A DNA stretch of 49,589 bases, taken from the NCBI GenBank assembly GCA_013822345.1, contig PNKH01000057.1, forward strand, positions 1 to 49,589. Direction: 5' to 3'. The position numbers and the translations under genes were made by a program. This stretch comes from Isosphaera sp. (lineage in GTDB: Bacteria > Planctomycetota > Planctomycetia > Gemmatales > Gemmataceae). Every line of letters begins with the position of its first letter. Position 1 is the first letter of the stretch. The notes below the pieces were generated by a model, which was not told the DNA's origin, made no database searches, and saw only the letters and a list, made by a program, of their open reading frames with translations. Positions 25,997-33,522 of this stretch are shown piece by piece.

Positions 25997-26670
25997 GAGA
26001 GCACGAAAAGGTCATCGCGTCGGCCCTCCTCCTTCTCCTCCTCGTCGCCTGGTTCGTCTTCCTGGTGCACGAGGACCCGCGGTTCGCCGGCAGCCCCCTC
26101 GGCGGGCTCTTCGGGGTGCTCGGCCTCCTCGTCATGCTCGTCGCGTACCTCTACCCCGCGGTCAAGCGGGTCGCCGGTCTCAGGCGGGCCGTCTCCAAGA
26201 CGATGTCCCTCGGCACCTTCCTTGAGCTCCACGTCTTCGCGGGGATCCTCGGGCCGCTCCTCGGGCTCGTCCACAGCGGGCACAAGTTCGAAAGCCCGAC
26301 CGGCATCGCGCTCACGGCGGTCATGCTCGGCGTCGTCTTTAGCGGCTTCGCCGGCCGCTACCTCTTCGGCGTCGTCTCCGCGGACGTCCGAGAGAAGAAG
26401 GCGATGCTCGCGGCCCTCGAGCAGGAGTACCACCACCTCTCGCTCGAGGTCGCGGGCTCCGCGGGCCGGGGCGGGCTGCTCGCCCGGGTGTCCGGCGTCA
26501 GCGAAGCCATCGCCGACGTCGAGTACGCGCTCGCGACCGACGAGCGGGCGAGGCGGCTCTTCGCCCGGTGGCTCGCCGTTCACATCGCGCTCTCCCTCGC
26601 CCTGCTCGCCCTACTCGGGCTGCACGTCTTTTCGAGCTTCTACTACGGGGTCCGATGGCTTGGAGGGTAG
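25993..26670 (+). CDS. Membrane protein with two H-x13-H helices (ferric-reductase-like bis-heme b)
   Basis: 225 aa, ATG overlapping the previous stop (ATGA). It has about five membrane helices. Helix 3 has HVFAGILGPLLGLVH (His-x13-His, plus SGH) and the last helix has HIALSLALLALLGLH (His-x13-His). Two such pairs on two helices are the signature of the ferric reductase/NADPH oxidase transmembrane domain, which carries two b hemes stacked across the membrane. There is no flavin domain in this chain; the upstream gene supplies it. A cytoplasmic loop carries a charged helical part (residues 135-170). The heme assignment is inferred from spacing and context. Confidence 0.82.
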   Translation: MREHEKVIASALLLLLLVAWFVFLVHEDPRFAGSPLGGLFGVLGLLVMLVAYLYPAVKRVAGLRRAVSKTMSLGTFLELHVFAGILGPLLGLVHSGHKFESPTGIALTAVMLGVVFSGFAGRYLFGVVSADVREKKAMLAALEQEYHHLSLEVAGSAGRGGLLARVSGVSEAIADVEYALATDERARRLFARWLAVHIALSLALLALLGLHVFSSFYYGVRWLGG

Positions 26671-27392
26671 CCCGCACGCTCGTCGTCCTTCTCGTCTGCG
26701 CTCCCGCCGCGCTCGCGCCCCACGGCGCGAGGGGGGAGGACGAGGCGGGTCCACTCTCCCGGTTTCTCGCGTTCATGACCGATCCGGGCGAGCTCTCGCG
26801 GGCCCACGAAGCCGTCGGCGGGAACTGCTCGGCCTGCCACACGGCGTTCAAGGGCCAGGAGCCCGCCAAGTGCATCGCCTGCCACGCGAACGAGTCGATG
26901 CTGCTCGCGCGGCAGCCGACCGCCTTCCACGCCTCCATCGACCGGTGCGGCGGCTGCCACATGGAACACCAGGGGAGGAACGTCCGGCCCACCGAGATGA
27001 GTCACCTCGCGCTCGCGGCCGCTCTCGCCCGGGACGGCATCTCTCTCGGTGCCACGCTCCACGGGAAACCGGAGGCGGAGCTCGAACAGAGCCTCGACTG
27101 TAACCGGTGTCACGCGAACCAGGACCCGCACCGGGAGCAGTTCGGGACGGGGTGTGCCGACTGCCACACGACGGCGCGGTGGCAGGTCGAGGGCTACCGC
27201 CACCCGTCGCCGGAATCCCGGGACTGCGCCCAGTGCCACGTCGCCCCGCCGAGCCACTACATGATGCACTTCGAGATGGTCTCGGAGAAGACGGTCGGGC
27301 TCGAGCACGTCGAGGTCAGGAGCTGCTACCTGTGCCACGAGACGACGGCCTGGAACGACATCCGGGGCGTGGGGTGGTACAAGCACCATTGA
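26655..27392 (+). CDS. Periplasmic heptaheme cytochrome c
   Basis: 245 aa from ATG 26655, overlapping the membrane gene by 16 nt. Signal peptide about 1-27, then seven CXXCH motifs: CSACH, CIACH, CGGCH, CNRCH, CADCH, CAQCH and CYLCH. Extra His residues (HMEHQ, HPSP, HYMMHF) could be distal ligands, as in c3/NrfH-like multiheme proteins. It is the last gene of the coupled copper operon and would accept electrons from the bis-heme membrane protein. The acceptor could be Cu(II), the multicopper oxidase or an extracellular oxidant; the sequence does not decide. Confidence 0.93.
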   Translation: MAWRVARTLVVLLVCAPAALAPHGARGEDEAGPLSRFLAFMTDPGELSRAHEAVGGNCSACHTAFKGQEPAKCIACHANESMLLARQPTAFHASIDRCGGCHMEHQGRNVRPTEMSHLALAAALARDGISLGATLHGKPEAELEQSLDCNRCHANQDPHREQFGTGCADCHTTARWQVEGYRHPSPESRDCAQCHVAPPSHYMMHFEMVSEKTVGLEHVEVRSCYLCHETTAWNDIRGVGWYKHH

Positions 27393-27538
27393 CCGGGGAG
27401 GGGTGAGTCCGCGGGGCCGGAAGTGGGCACGACAACCGGCAGCCTGAGCGGCCCTGGGAGATCCCCGTCATCCTGAACTACGAGAACGGCCCGGGAGGAC
27501 GCGGCCCGGCACCGTCATCGCCCTGGCACCGCGTCCAT

Positions 27539-28564
27539 TCACAGTCCGACCTTGGCCGCCGCGTTCTCGCGGAACAGGCTGCCGTCCCGGATGTACCGCC
27601 TCATGACGGCGAGCGACTTGTGCCCGCTCTGGTCCATGATCGCCCGCTCGCTCACCCCGGCCATCGCCGCCTGGGTGATGAGCCCGGCCCGCAGGCTGTG
27701 CCCGGCGTACCGGCGGGCGGTCCGGCCGGCGGCTAGCAAACTTCTCTTAACGACCTCAGCCACTGCCCGGTCACTGAGCCGCCGGGCGGAGACGTGCCCG
27801 TGCCGGCTGACCGCCCGGAAGAGGGGGCCATCGATCACCCCCGAGCGGTCGAGCCACGCCTGGACCGCCCGCACCGGGCAGGTGGCGGGGTTCTTCCCGA
27901 GCGGGATGCCGAGCTTGCGGCCCGACCCCTCCTGGTCCGTCTTGCCCTTTCGGATTACGACCACGAGCCCCTCGTCGGCCGTTGCCACGTCGGTGACATC
28001 GAGCCCGACGATCTCGCTCCGGCGCATGGCCCCGGCGAACCCGAGGAGGATGAGCGCCCGGTCGCGGGCACCGAGGAGCGTGTCGGGGAGGTGGGCGACC
28101 ATCTCCCGGATGTGCCTGGTGAGGGCGGGCTTCATGTGCGCCCGGGCTGTGCCCTTCTCGCGGCGGATGCCCGACCAGACGAGGCGGACCTGGGCGTGCG
28201 TGTTCGGCGACTCGAACCCGGCCGCGCGGTGGGCCTCGGCGATGGTCGCGAGCCGACGCCCCAGGGTGCTCGTCTTTAAGTCCTGGGACCGGTCGGCGAG
28301 GTAGTAGGCGACGGTGTCGGGGGCGGCGGGCAGAGGCGACCGGCCGTACTTCTCGCACCACCGCTCGAAGTCCGCCCAGTCGGATCGGTACGCCCGGCGG
28401 GTGTTTGCGGCCTTCGAGTTCTCGACGTACTCGGCCGCCGTCTCACCGATGTGTTCGAGCCGGGCCGCGTGGTGCGCGGCCCCTGTCGGGGCGGGCGGCG
28501 GGGGCGGGGTGTCGTCTGGGCCGGGCACTGTCGTAAGGTTAGTTGATTCCCGGCACGATACCAC
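27539..28564 (-). CDS. Tyrosine recombinase / phage-type integrase
   Basis: About 341 aa, start uncertain (GTG 28564; an in-frame GTG about 12 codons later is possible). The N-terminal SAM-like DNA-binding domain (AANTRRAYRSDWADFERWCE) is followed by the catalytic domain: Arg in GAMRRSEIVGLD, Lys in RKGKTD, H-S-L-R-A-G, G-H-K-S and the nucleophile Tyr in VMRRYIRDG. All catalytic residues are present, so it may be active. It is close to Xer/integrase proteins of mobile islands. It points toward the copper operon end (27392) with 146 bp between them and may mark one end of a transferred block. I found no obvious att repeats. Confidence 0.93.
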   Translation of the reverse strand: MVSCRESTNLTTVPGPDDTPPPPPAPTGAAHHAARLEHIGETAAEYVENSKAANTRRAYRSDWADFERWCEKYGRSPLPAAPDTVAYYLADRSQDLKTSTLGRRLATIAEAHRAAGFESPNTHAQVRLVWSGIRREKGTARAHMKPALTRHIREMVAHLPDTLLGARDRALILLGFAGAMRRSEIVGLDVTDVATADEGLVVVIRKGKTDQEGSGRKLGIPLGKNPATCPVRAVQAWLDRSGVIDGPLFRAVSRHGHVSARRLSDRAVAEVVKRSLLAAGRTARRYAGHSLRAGLITQAAMAGVSERAIMDQSGHKSLAVMRRYIRDGSLFRENAAAKVGL

Positions 28565-28650
28565 GAGGTGAGTGAGCCGCGGAACCCGCCGAACGGCCCC
28601 GCCGTTCGAACCCGTTGGCCACGGCGGCCGGCGGCGAGGGGGTGCCGGCG

Positions 28651-28938
28651 TTAGCCGTCATCGTCGCGACCGGCCGGCCCGGCCCCCTCGGGCCGCCCCG
28701 CAGCCTCGGAGGGGCTTTCCGCCCCCGAGTCGAGGCCGGAGAGGAACGCCTCGACCTCCCGCGCGGCCTGCTCGAGCGTCGTCACCCGGAACCCGGACTC
28801 GTCCGAGACGAGGATCAGCTCGTCCCCCGGCCTGATCCCGAGCCGCCGCCAGACGCGGGCCGGCACCGCCAGCCGGCCGCCAGCGGCGAGCCGGATGCGG
28901 TGGGTCGAGCGGTGCCTGGTGCGGTGACTTGTGCCCAT
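28651..28938 (-). CDS. Orphan AbrB/MazE-type (SpoVT-AbrB) antitoxin-like protein
   Basis: About 95 aa from ATG 28938. The AbrB-like swapped-hairpin core reads HRIRLAAGGRLAVPARVWRR, then LGIRPGDELILVSDESGFRV, followed by an acidic tail. It is related to the antitoxin of the toxin-antitoxin pair at 31585-31869 (GRLVLPAPVRQQLGIKPGDE). No PIN or MazF gene follows on the minus strand, so it is an orphan. It may be a remnant or a free regulator next to the integrase. Confidence 0.75.
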   Translation of the reverse strand: MGTSHRTRHRSTHRIRLAAGGRLAVPARVWRRLGIRPGDELILVSDESGFRVTTLEQAAREVEAFLSGLDSGAESPSEAAGRPEGAGPAGRDDDG

Positions 28939-29007
28939 GTCGAAAGAGACTACCACCGGCCTGGAACTGCCGCGAGGCGGAAGTTCTCTGACATGTCCCG
29001 CTCGGGG

Positions 29008-29520
29008 TTACGGCCACCACGGATCTTCACCCCACGCAACGAACGCAGCGCGGTGCTCGTCATCCCGGATCCTGAGCGCCTCCATCACATCGAACCGGCC
29101 ACAGAGCCAAGACTGCCCCGGATCCCAGACGGCGAGCAGGAACCGGGCGGTGACCCGCTCGCCGTGAGAGAGCGGCGTCTCGGCTGCCCACCGGTCGAGG
29201 GTGTCCGCATCCCAGAGCGGCACGCCCGGGGCGTCCGTCATGCTCGGAAAGGTCTGGGCGAAGGCGGTCATCTTCGCCTCGAGGCCGAGCAGCTCGGTCC
29301 TCACGGCCGCCTCGTCACGCGCCCGACGACCCGCCGGTAGCCGCGGGGGCGGCCCGCAAAGCCGGTGCTTCGCCGCGGGGGCCGCCCGGTCCGAGCTTCG
29401 GCCGGCGGCGGGCGAGGGTGTTGTCTTGGCGTCATGGTCTTCCGGAGAGTTGGCCCGTACCACGGTAGCACGCGGGGCGGGGTCCGCGGTAGACGCGCTT
29501 GCGGCCTGCGACGTCTCCAA
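29008..29520 (-). CDS. Hypothetical protein ending in WGEDPWWP
   Basis: Up to 170 aa; the start is unclear (TTG 29520 is the outermost). The N-terminal third is low complexity and may not be translated. The C-terminal 100 residues look conserved: LWDADTLDRWAAETPLSHGE, ARFLLAVWDPGQSW, DVMEALRIRDDEHRAAFVAW and the final DPWWP. I recall similar short proteins in planctomycetes without known function. It is probably cytoplasmic. Confidence 0.6.
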   Translation of the reverse strand: METSQAASASTADPAPRATVVRANSPEDHDAKTTPSPAAGRSSDRAAPAAKHRLCGPPPRLPAGRRARDEAAVRTELLGLEAKMTAFAQTFPSMTDAPGVPLWDADTLDRWAAETPLSHGERVTARFLLAVWDPGQSWLCGRFDVMEALRIRDDEHRAAFVAWGEDPWWP

Positions 29521-29788
29521 CGCCGGAGCGGGGTGCCAGAGGAGGCCGCCGCCGCCGACGGAGAGGTGAAGCCAGAGCGTAACGGTAGCGGATTGCCCAC
29601 TTGTCCCGGTTCGCGTGGGGAGGCTGAAGTGTCAACCCTCCAAAGGTCTGTACCGGCCGCCGAGACCAGTGTTCGGCTGAGGGTCTGTGGTCCGCCGTCG
29701 CAGCTGCCTCCAACATGGGGAAGGTCTCCGGGGCACGATTGTGAGTGCCGCCGGAGACAAGGGTTGGGCGTGTTGGTGAACCTTCAGA

Positions 29789-30739
29789 TCAGATCGCCGC
29801 GAGCCGGGAGGAGGCCTCGCACACGCGCAGCAGCTTCAGCTCCCTACCGCTGCGCCAGGCGTTCCAGCAGACGAGACAGGCCCGGAGCATGTGCTCGCTC
29901 GAGACGTGCCGCTTGCTCGACCCGTGCGTGCTGAGCGACGACGGGATCGACATGCGGAGCAGCTCGGCCCGCAGCCGGTTCCGAGGGTCGTCCGCGTGCT
30001 GGAAGCCGACGCCGTCGGCGACCGACTCCCAGAACCGCGTGGCATCACCTTCGTCCCGCTCCGTCGTGAGGAACATGGCCCCGATGGTGGGGGCGCGTAG
30101 GAGGTGGGCGTGGGACGTGCGCGAGAGCGAGTTCAGGACCCCGCCGATGCGGAGGGCCAGCCCGCGGTCCTCGCACAGGATGGCGTTCGCCACGGCCTCG
30201 CCGTCCTTCGTCCGCCGGTCGGACACCGAGGGCCATTTGTACATGGTGTACCCCGGCGGCAGGAGCTTGAGCGTCGTGGGTTTGAACGCGCGAAACTGGT
30301 CGTTGGCCTTGAGCTGGACCGAGACCACCACCCGCTTGGAGCGGGCCTTGTTCCGGTCGAAGGCGGCGTAGAGGGCGTGCAGATCCTCCAGCGTGTCGGC
30401 CTCGTACTCGAAGAGGTCCATCCGGCACGGCAGCTCGTCCGGCAGTAAGTACCGGGCCCAGGCGGTGTGCTGGCCGTTGACCCGGTAGAGGTCGCCCTGG
30501 TAGCGGCAGACGGCCAGGGACACGAGCTCCGGCCTGAACGTGCCCCGCTCGATCGCAGTCTTCAGGTACTCGACGTGCCGATTGTCGAGCGGCCGCTCGC
30601 CCACGACCACCTTGAGGTTCAGCAGCCACTCGGCCTTTCCACGGTCGAACTCGATCATGGTCTTCCGGACGAAGGCGGCCCCGGGCTCCGGGGCGTCCAC
30701 GTCCTGCTCGGCGAGCGCGACGCTCTGGCGAACGGCCAT
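29789..30739 (-). CDS. ParB/Srx-like domain protein (NGQHT motif)
   Basis: 316 aa from ATG 30739, with GGAGA 8 nt upstream. The N-terminal half has a ParB/sulfiredoxin-type core: LDNRHVEYLKTAIERGTFRP and VNGQHTAWARYLL, where the x-G-Q-H-R/T motif normally binds nucleotide. The C-terminal half is helical with Cys and is unknown. There is no HTH of the classical ParB sort. Proteins like this are common on phages and islands. It may be part of the mobile segment that carries the integrase. Function beyond the fold is unknown. Confidence 0.72.
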   Translation of the reverse strand: MAVRQSVALAEQDVDAPEPGAAFVRKTMIEFDRGKAEWLLNLKVVVGERPLDNRHVEYLKTAIERGTFRPELVSLAVCRYQGDLYRVNGQHTAWARYLLPDELPCRMDLFEYEADTLEDLHALYAAFDRNKARSKRVVVSVQLKANDQFRAFKPTTLKLLPPGYTMYKWPSVSDRRTKDGEAVANAILCEDRGLALRIGGVLNSLSRTSHAHLLRAPTIGAMFLTTERDEGDATRFWESVADGVGFQHADDPRNRLRAELLRMSIPSSLSTHGSSKRHVSSEHMLRACLVCWNAWRSGRELKLLRVCEASSRLAAI

Positions 30740-31184
30740 GTGATAGTCTCCGCAGCGTTTGTGTCGACGAGCGCGGGTGAAGTCCCGCCCTCGGGGTCGG
30801 AGGGGAACGCATAAAACCCTTGTGTCGCCAGACCCGGCACGCGGGAGCGAGCGCCGGGGCGGCGACGGCGGAGCACTACTCGGTGCGTATGGGGGAAGGA
30901 GCGTTCGGACCGAGGGTATCAGTAGCGGCGGGCCTAATCAAAAGCGGCACCTGGATTGGCCACGCGCGTGCCAAGGATAGCTCCATCCTCGGCCGACCCC
31001 GGCGCGGCGCGAGCACCTGAAGGGGACGCCCCCGGCTGGCAAGCGGCGGGAACTGGTGAAGTACCTGCCGCTCGCGCCGGTGTGGATGCCCCCGATCTTC
31101 ATCTTCCGCGAACTCGCGCTCGACGAGCGCCTGTGCGTCGAGCAGTTCGAGCGTGCCACCGGATGCGACGCCTCGCCCGCCGCG
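30740..31184. other. Gap with a possible gene fragment
   Basis: About 445 bp without an intact gene. On the plus strand at about 31030-31190 a stretch reads KRRELVKYLPLAPVWMPPIF and then RELALDERLCVEQFERATGC, with good coding character but no start and no clean end; it runs into antisense of the PIN gene. It looks like the tail of a lost gene. The rest holds nothing I can name. Confidence 0.4.
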
Positions 31185-31598
31185 TCAGCGAATGACCAGA
31201 ACGTCAACCGGGAGCGAGAGTTGGCCCCAGACCCGGTCCGCGGTCATGACAGGCAGTTGGAGGGTGGTGCCCAGGGCGAGGCACGCGCGGTCGGCGAAGG
31301 AGAGCCCGGCGTGACGGACGGCAGGGTAGAGGGCGGCTGCCGAATACGCCTGTTGGGCATCGAACGGCAACACCCGCAGCGGCAGCCCGGCGAGGGCCGC
31401 CCGGACCGCGTCGCCGGCTTTGCCTCGGTGAATCGCCTTGGCGACGATCTCGGAGAGGTTCACCGCCGAGATGGCCGCCGACGTGAGACGGGCCAACACC
31501 TGCTCGCCGCCCGGTTCGTCGAACACGAGCGCCCCCAGTGCGGAAGCATCGAGAACTACGTCACTGGTCTGCGGGGCGTCGGGCTCAGCGGGGGTCAT
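31185..31598 (-). CDS. vapC: PIN-domain toxin of an AbrB/PIN toxin-antitoxin pair
   Basis: 137 aa from ATG 31598, overlapping the antitoxin end (31585) by 14 nt. Acidic PIN residues are visible: D in VVLDASALGAL, E in NLSEIVAKA, D in FADRACLALG and D in VMTADRVWGQL. PIN toxins are Mg-dependent RNases that cleave tRNA or rRNA. The pairing with an AbrB-type antitoxin places it in the VapBC group. Confidence 0.87.
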   Translation of the reverse strand: MTPAEPDAPQTSDVVLDASALGALVFDEPGGEQVLARLTSAAISAVNLSEIVAKAIHRGKAGDAVRAALAGLPLRVLPFDAQQAYSAAALYPAVRHAGLSFADRACLALGTTLQLPVMTADRVWGQLSLPVDVLVIR

Positions 31599-31869
31599 GG
31601 TCCTCTTCGCGGGCGGCCTCTTCGCGGCGTTCTCGGATGAGCTCATCGACGATGCTGTGACCAGGCCGCCCGAGGTCGGCGAAAAACGCCTGCACCTCAC
31701 GAACCCGCTGGGTCACCGTGGCGATCCGGATGCCGGTCTCGTCCTGGGTGACGAGGAGTTCGTCGCCGGGCTTGATGCCCAGCTGCTGCCGGACGGGGGC
31801 CGGCAGGACGAGCCGCCCGTTGGCGGACACGCGGAGCCGATATGTATTCGATGGCGACGGGTGACCCAT
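31585..31869 (-). CDS. vapB: AbrB-type antitoxin of the PIN pair
   Basis: About 94 aa from ATG 31869. The AbrB core is YRLRVSANGRLVLPAPVRQQ, then LGIKPGDELLVTQDETGIRI, with a helical acidic/Arg-rich C-terminal tail that would wrap the toxin. A longer start at 31911 is possible but would overlap the palindrome upstream. It represses its own operon in this family. Confidence 0.85.
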   Translation of the reverse strand: MGHPSPSNTYRLRVSANGRLVLPAPVRQQLGIKPGDELLVTQDETGIRIATVTQRVREVQAFFADLGRPGHSIVDELIRERREEAAREEDHDPR

Positions 31870-31898
31870 CTCCCGAGCGTGGCACGGCTGCCGCAGCC

Positions 31899-31910
31899 TG
31901 TCAATTGACA
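31899..31910. promoter_or_regulatory. Palindrome TGTCAATTGACA upstream of the AbrB/PIN pair
   Basis: A perfect 12-bp palindrome that includes TTGACA (a -35 box in either direction), 30 nt upstream of the antitoxin start on the minus strand. It could be the autoregulatory operator. A convincing -10 is lacking. Confidence 0.4.
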
Positions 31911-32106
31911 AGGCCCCCGACCTCCCTGCACGAGCGCGTGACGGTGTGGAACGTAACGCCCCGAACAGTCACAAGATGTAGGCCAAAGTCTAACCTCCGA
32001 TAATGGATGCTTATCGGAAGAAAGGGGCCTCGCGAGCGCAACGACAGGCCGTCCGACAGTCGGATGTGAGGCGGGTTGTTGCCCGCCGAGCCCAAACCGT
32101 GTCATG

Positions 32107-32121
32107 CTAGACTAAGTCTAG
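32107..32121. promoter_or_regulatory. Operator-like dyad CTAGACT-A-AGTCTAG
   Basis: Perfect 7-bp arms with a 1-nt centre, 18 nt ahead of the Phd-type antitoxin start at 32139. An AGACT...AGTCT dyad with wider spacing (45714-45738) precedes the second Phd/PIN pair, which supports an antitoxin binding site. Confidence 0.6.
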
Positions 32122-32138
32122 TTTAATTCGGCGGCGCG

Positions 32139-32384
32139 ATGGGATCGGTCGGGGCATTCGAGGCGAAGACGAACCTGTCGGCACTGCTCGATCGGGTCGA
32201 GGGCGGCGAAAGTGTTGTGATCACGAAGCACGGCAGGCCCGTGGCGCGGTTGGTCCCGTTCGACTCGCCCGAGCCGGGGCGGACGCCCGACGACCTTGCT
32301 GAAGAGTTCCGCAAGATCAGGGAGCGGAGTAAGCCGGGCGGACCGAGCATCAGAGAGATGCTCGACTCCGGGAGGCGGTTTTGA
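32139..32384 (+). CDS. vapB: Phd/YefM-type antitoxin
   Basis: 81 aa from ATG 32139. The Phd/YefM fold is seen in VGAFEAKTNLSALLDRVEGG and SVVITKHGRPVARLVPFD, with a toxin-binding tail (PSIREMLDSGRRF). The stop overlaps the toxin start (TTGA). It has a paralogue at 45751 and a decayed paralogue at 32820-33027. Confidence 0.9.
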   Translation: MGSVGAFEAKTNLSALLDRVEGGESVVITKHGRPVARLVPFDSPEPGRTPDDLAEEFRKIRERSKPGGPSIREMLDSGRRF

Positions 32385-32794
32385 CCGCCCTCGTGCTCGA
32401 CGCGTCGGTTGCCCTCGCCTGGCTGCTCGCCGATGAGGGTGGCGAGTTCGCCGGAGTCCTCGACCGCGTCGCCCGACACGGAGCGACCGTCCCCGCGATT
32501 TGGTCGCTGGAGGTAGCAAACGTTCTGCTGGTCAGCGAGCGGAACGGTAGGCTCTCGCCGGAGGACGGGACCCGCTCCATCAGCTTGCTCCGCGAGCTCC
32601 CGATCCGCCCCCTGACGGCGTCGCTGGACATCGACTTCGGGCAATTGCGGACCCTGTGCCAGAAGCACGGCCTTATCACGCATGACGCCGCGTACCTCGA
32701 GGCCGCGGCCAGGACATCCCTCCCACTCGCGACGCTGGACCGGAAACTCGCTGCGGCCGCGAAGGCGGAGGGGGTAAGCCTGGTGGGCGATTGA
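32381..32794 (+). CDS. vapC: PIN-domain toxin paired with Phd-type antitoxin
   Basis: 137 aa from TTG 32381. Acidic residues: D in LVLDASVALAWLL, E in SLEVANVLL, D in THDAAYLEAA and D in LATLDRKLAAAA. It is a close relative of the toxin at 46005. It is probably a site-specific endoribonuclease. Confidence 0.92.
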   Translation: MTALVLDASVALAWLLADEGGEFAGVLDRVARHGATVPAIWSLEVANVLLVSERNGRLSPEDGTRSISLLRELPIRPLTASLDIDFGQLRTLCQKHGLITHDAAYLEAAARTSLPLATLDRKLAAAAKAEGVSLVGD

Positions 32795-32819
32795 GCCGCA
32801 GGCGAAGACGCTGCTGCCT

Positions 32820-33027
32820 CCATTGCGGACGAGACGAGTCTATCGTCATCACGCGGCGGGGCATCCCGGTGGCGCGGTTGGTCCCTGTGTGACGGCCGAG
32901 CCGGGATGATAACGCCAAGACGGTCCGAGAGATGCGAGAGTTCTCCAACGGAGTTCGGCTCAACCGACCCGGCGACGGGGATCCGCTCACGGTCCGGGAC
33001 CTGATCGATGCGGGGCGCCGGTGGTAG
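32820..33027 (+). pseudogene. Decayed Phd/YefM-type antitoxin
   Basis: Relative of the antitoxin at 45751. It begins in the middle of the gene (SIVITRRGIPVARLVPV, then stop TGA at about 32890-32892). After a frame change it finishes NGVRLNRPGDGDPLTVRDLI, DAGRRW and a stop at 33027. The N-terminal part and the toxin are gone. It directly abuts the 3' break of a glycosyltransferase fragment on the other strand. Confidence 0.82.
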
Positions 33028-33030
33028 GCC

Positions 33031-33468
33031 GGCCGAGAGGCAACTCGCGTACACCATATCGACTCTGGCCGAGACGCCGGCCCTCAGCCACTCGAATGAG
33101 AACGTCAAGAGCATCGCGAAAAGCACCAGCCCAGACGTTGGGAACGTTTCCCCCAGCATTACGAGGAAGAACCCGAGCGCACCAAACGCCGCAACAGCGG
33201 ACGGCAGCCGGCTCGTGAACTCGCTCACCTCCCCGGCCGGGACCGACGCCGCGGCGACCAACCAGTGAAAGACGGGTGGCTTCGAGGGCAGCGCGTCGTT
33301 GTACGCTCTGGGGAGCACCCAGTCGCCGGATGACAGCATCGATCGGGCCACGAGCGCCTCCCTTGCTTCGCCCCGGGTGTGGAAGTCCGGCAGTCCGAGC
33401 CAGGGGACTAGCAATAGGGCGACCACCGTGAAAACGCGGACCGGTGTGAGGCTGTTACTCGTCCCCAC
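33031..33468 (-). pseudogene. 5' fragment of an ArnT-like glycosyltransferase
   Basis: The first about 145 codons of an ArnT/PMT-type membrane glycosyltransferase: an N-terminal helix, then RGEAREALVARSMLSSGDWV, PRAYNDALPSKPPVFHWL, SRLPSAVAAF and several helices to about SARVDMVY. Beyond this the frame enters antisense of the decayed antitoxin, so roughly 300-400 residues are lost. GEAREA and KPP are typical motifs in this family. Confidence 0.75.
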
Positions 33469-33522
33469 GTTCAGCGCCTCTCGACTTCGACGGTTTGACT
33501 GGGATTCAGCAAATCTCCTTAA

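Noticed and set aside
27393-28650. att sites flanking the integrase
   Set aside because: I looked for short direct repeats on both sides of the recombinase and found none I could support.
28572-28950. Plus-strand frames over the orphan AbrB gene
   Set aside because: They are complements of the AbrB core, whose protein pattern on the minus strand is clear.
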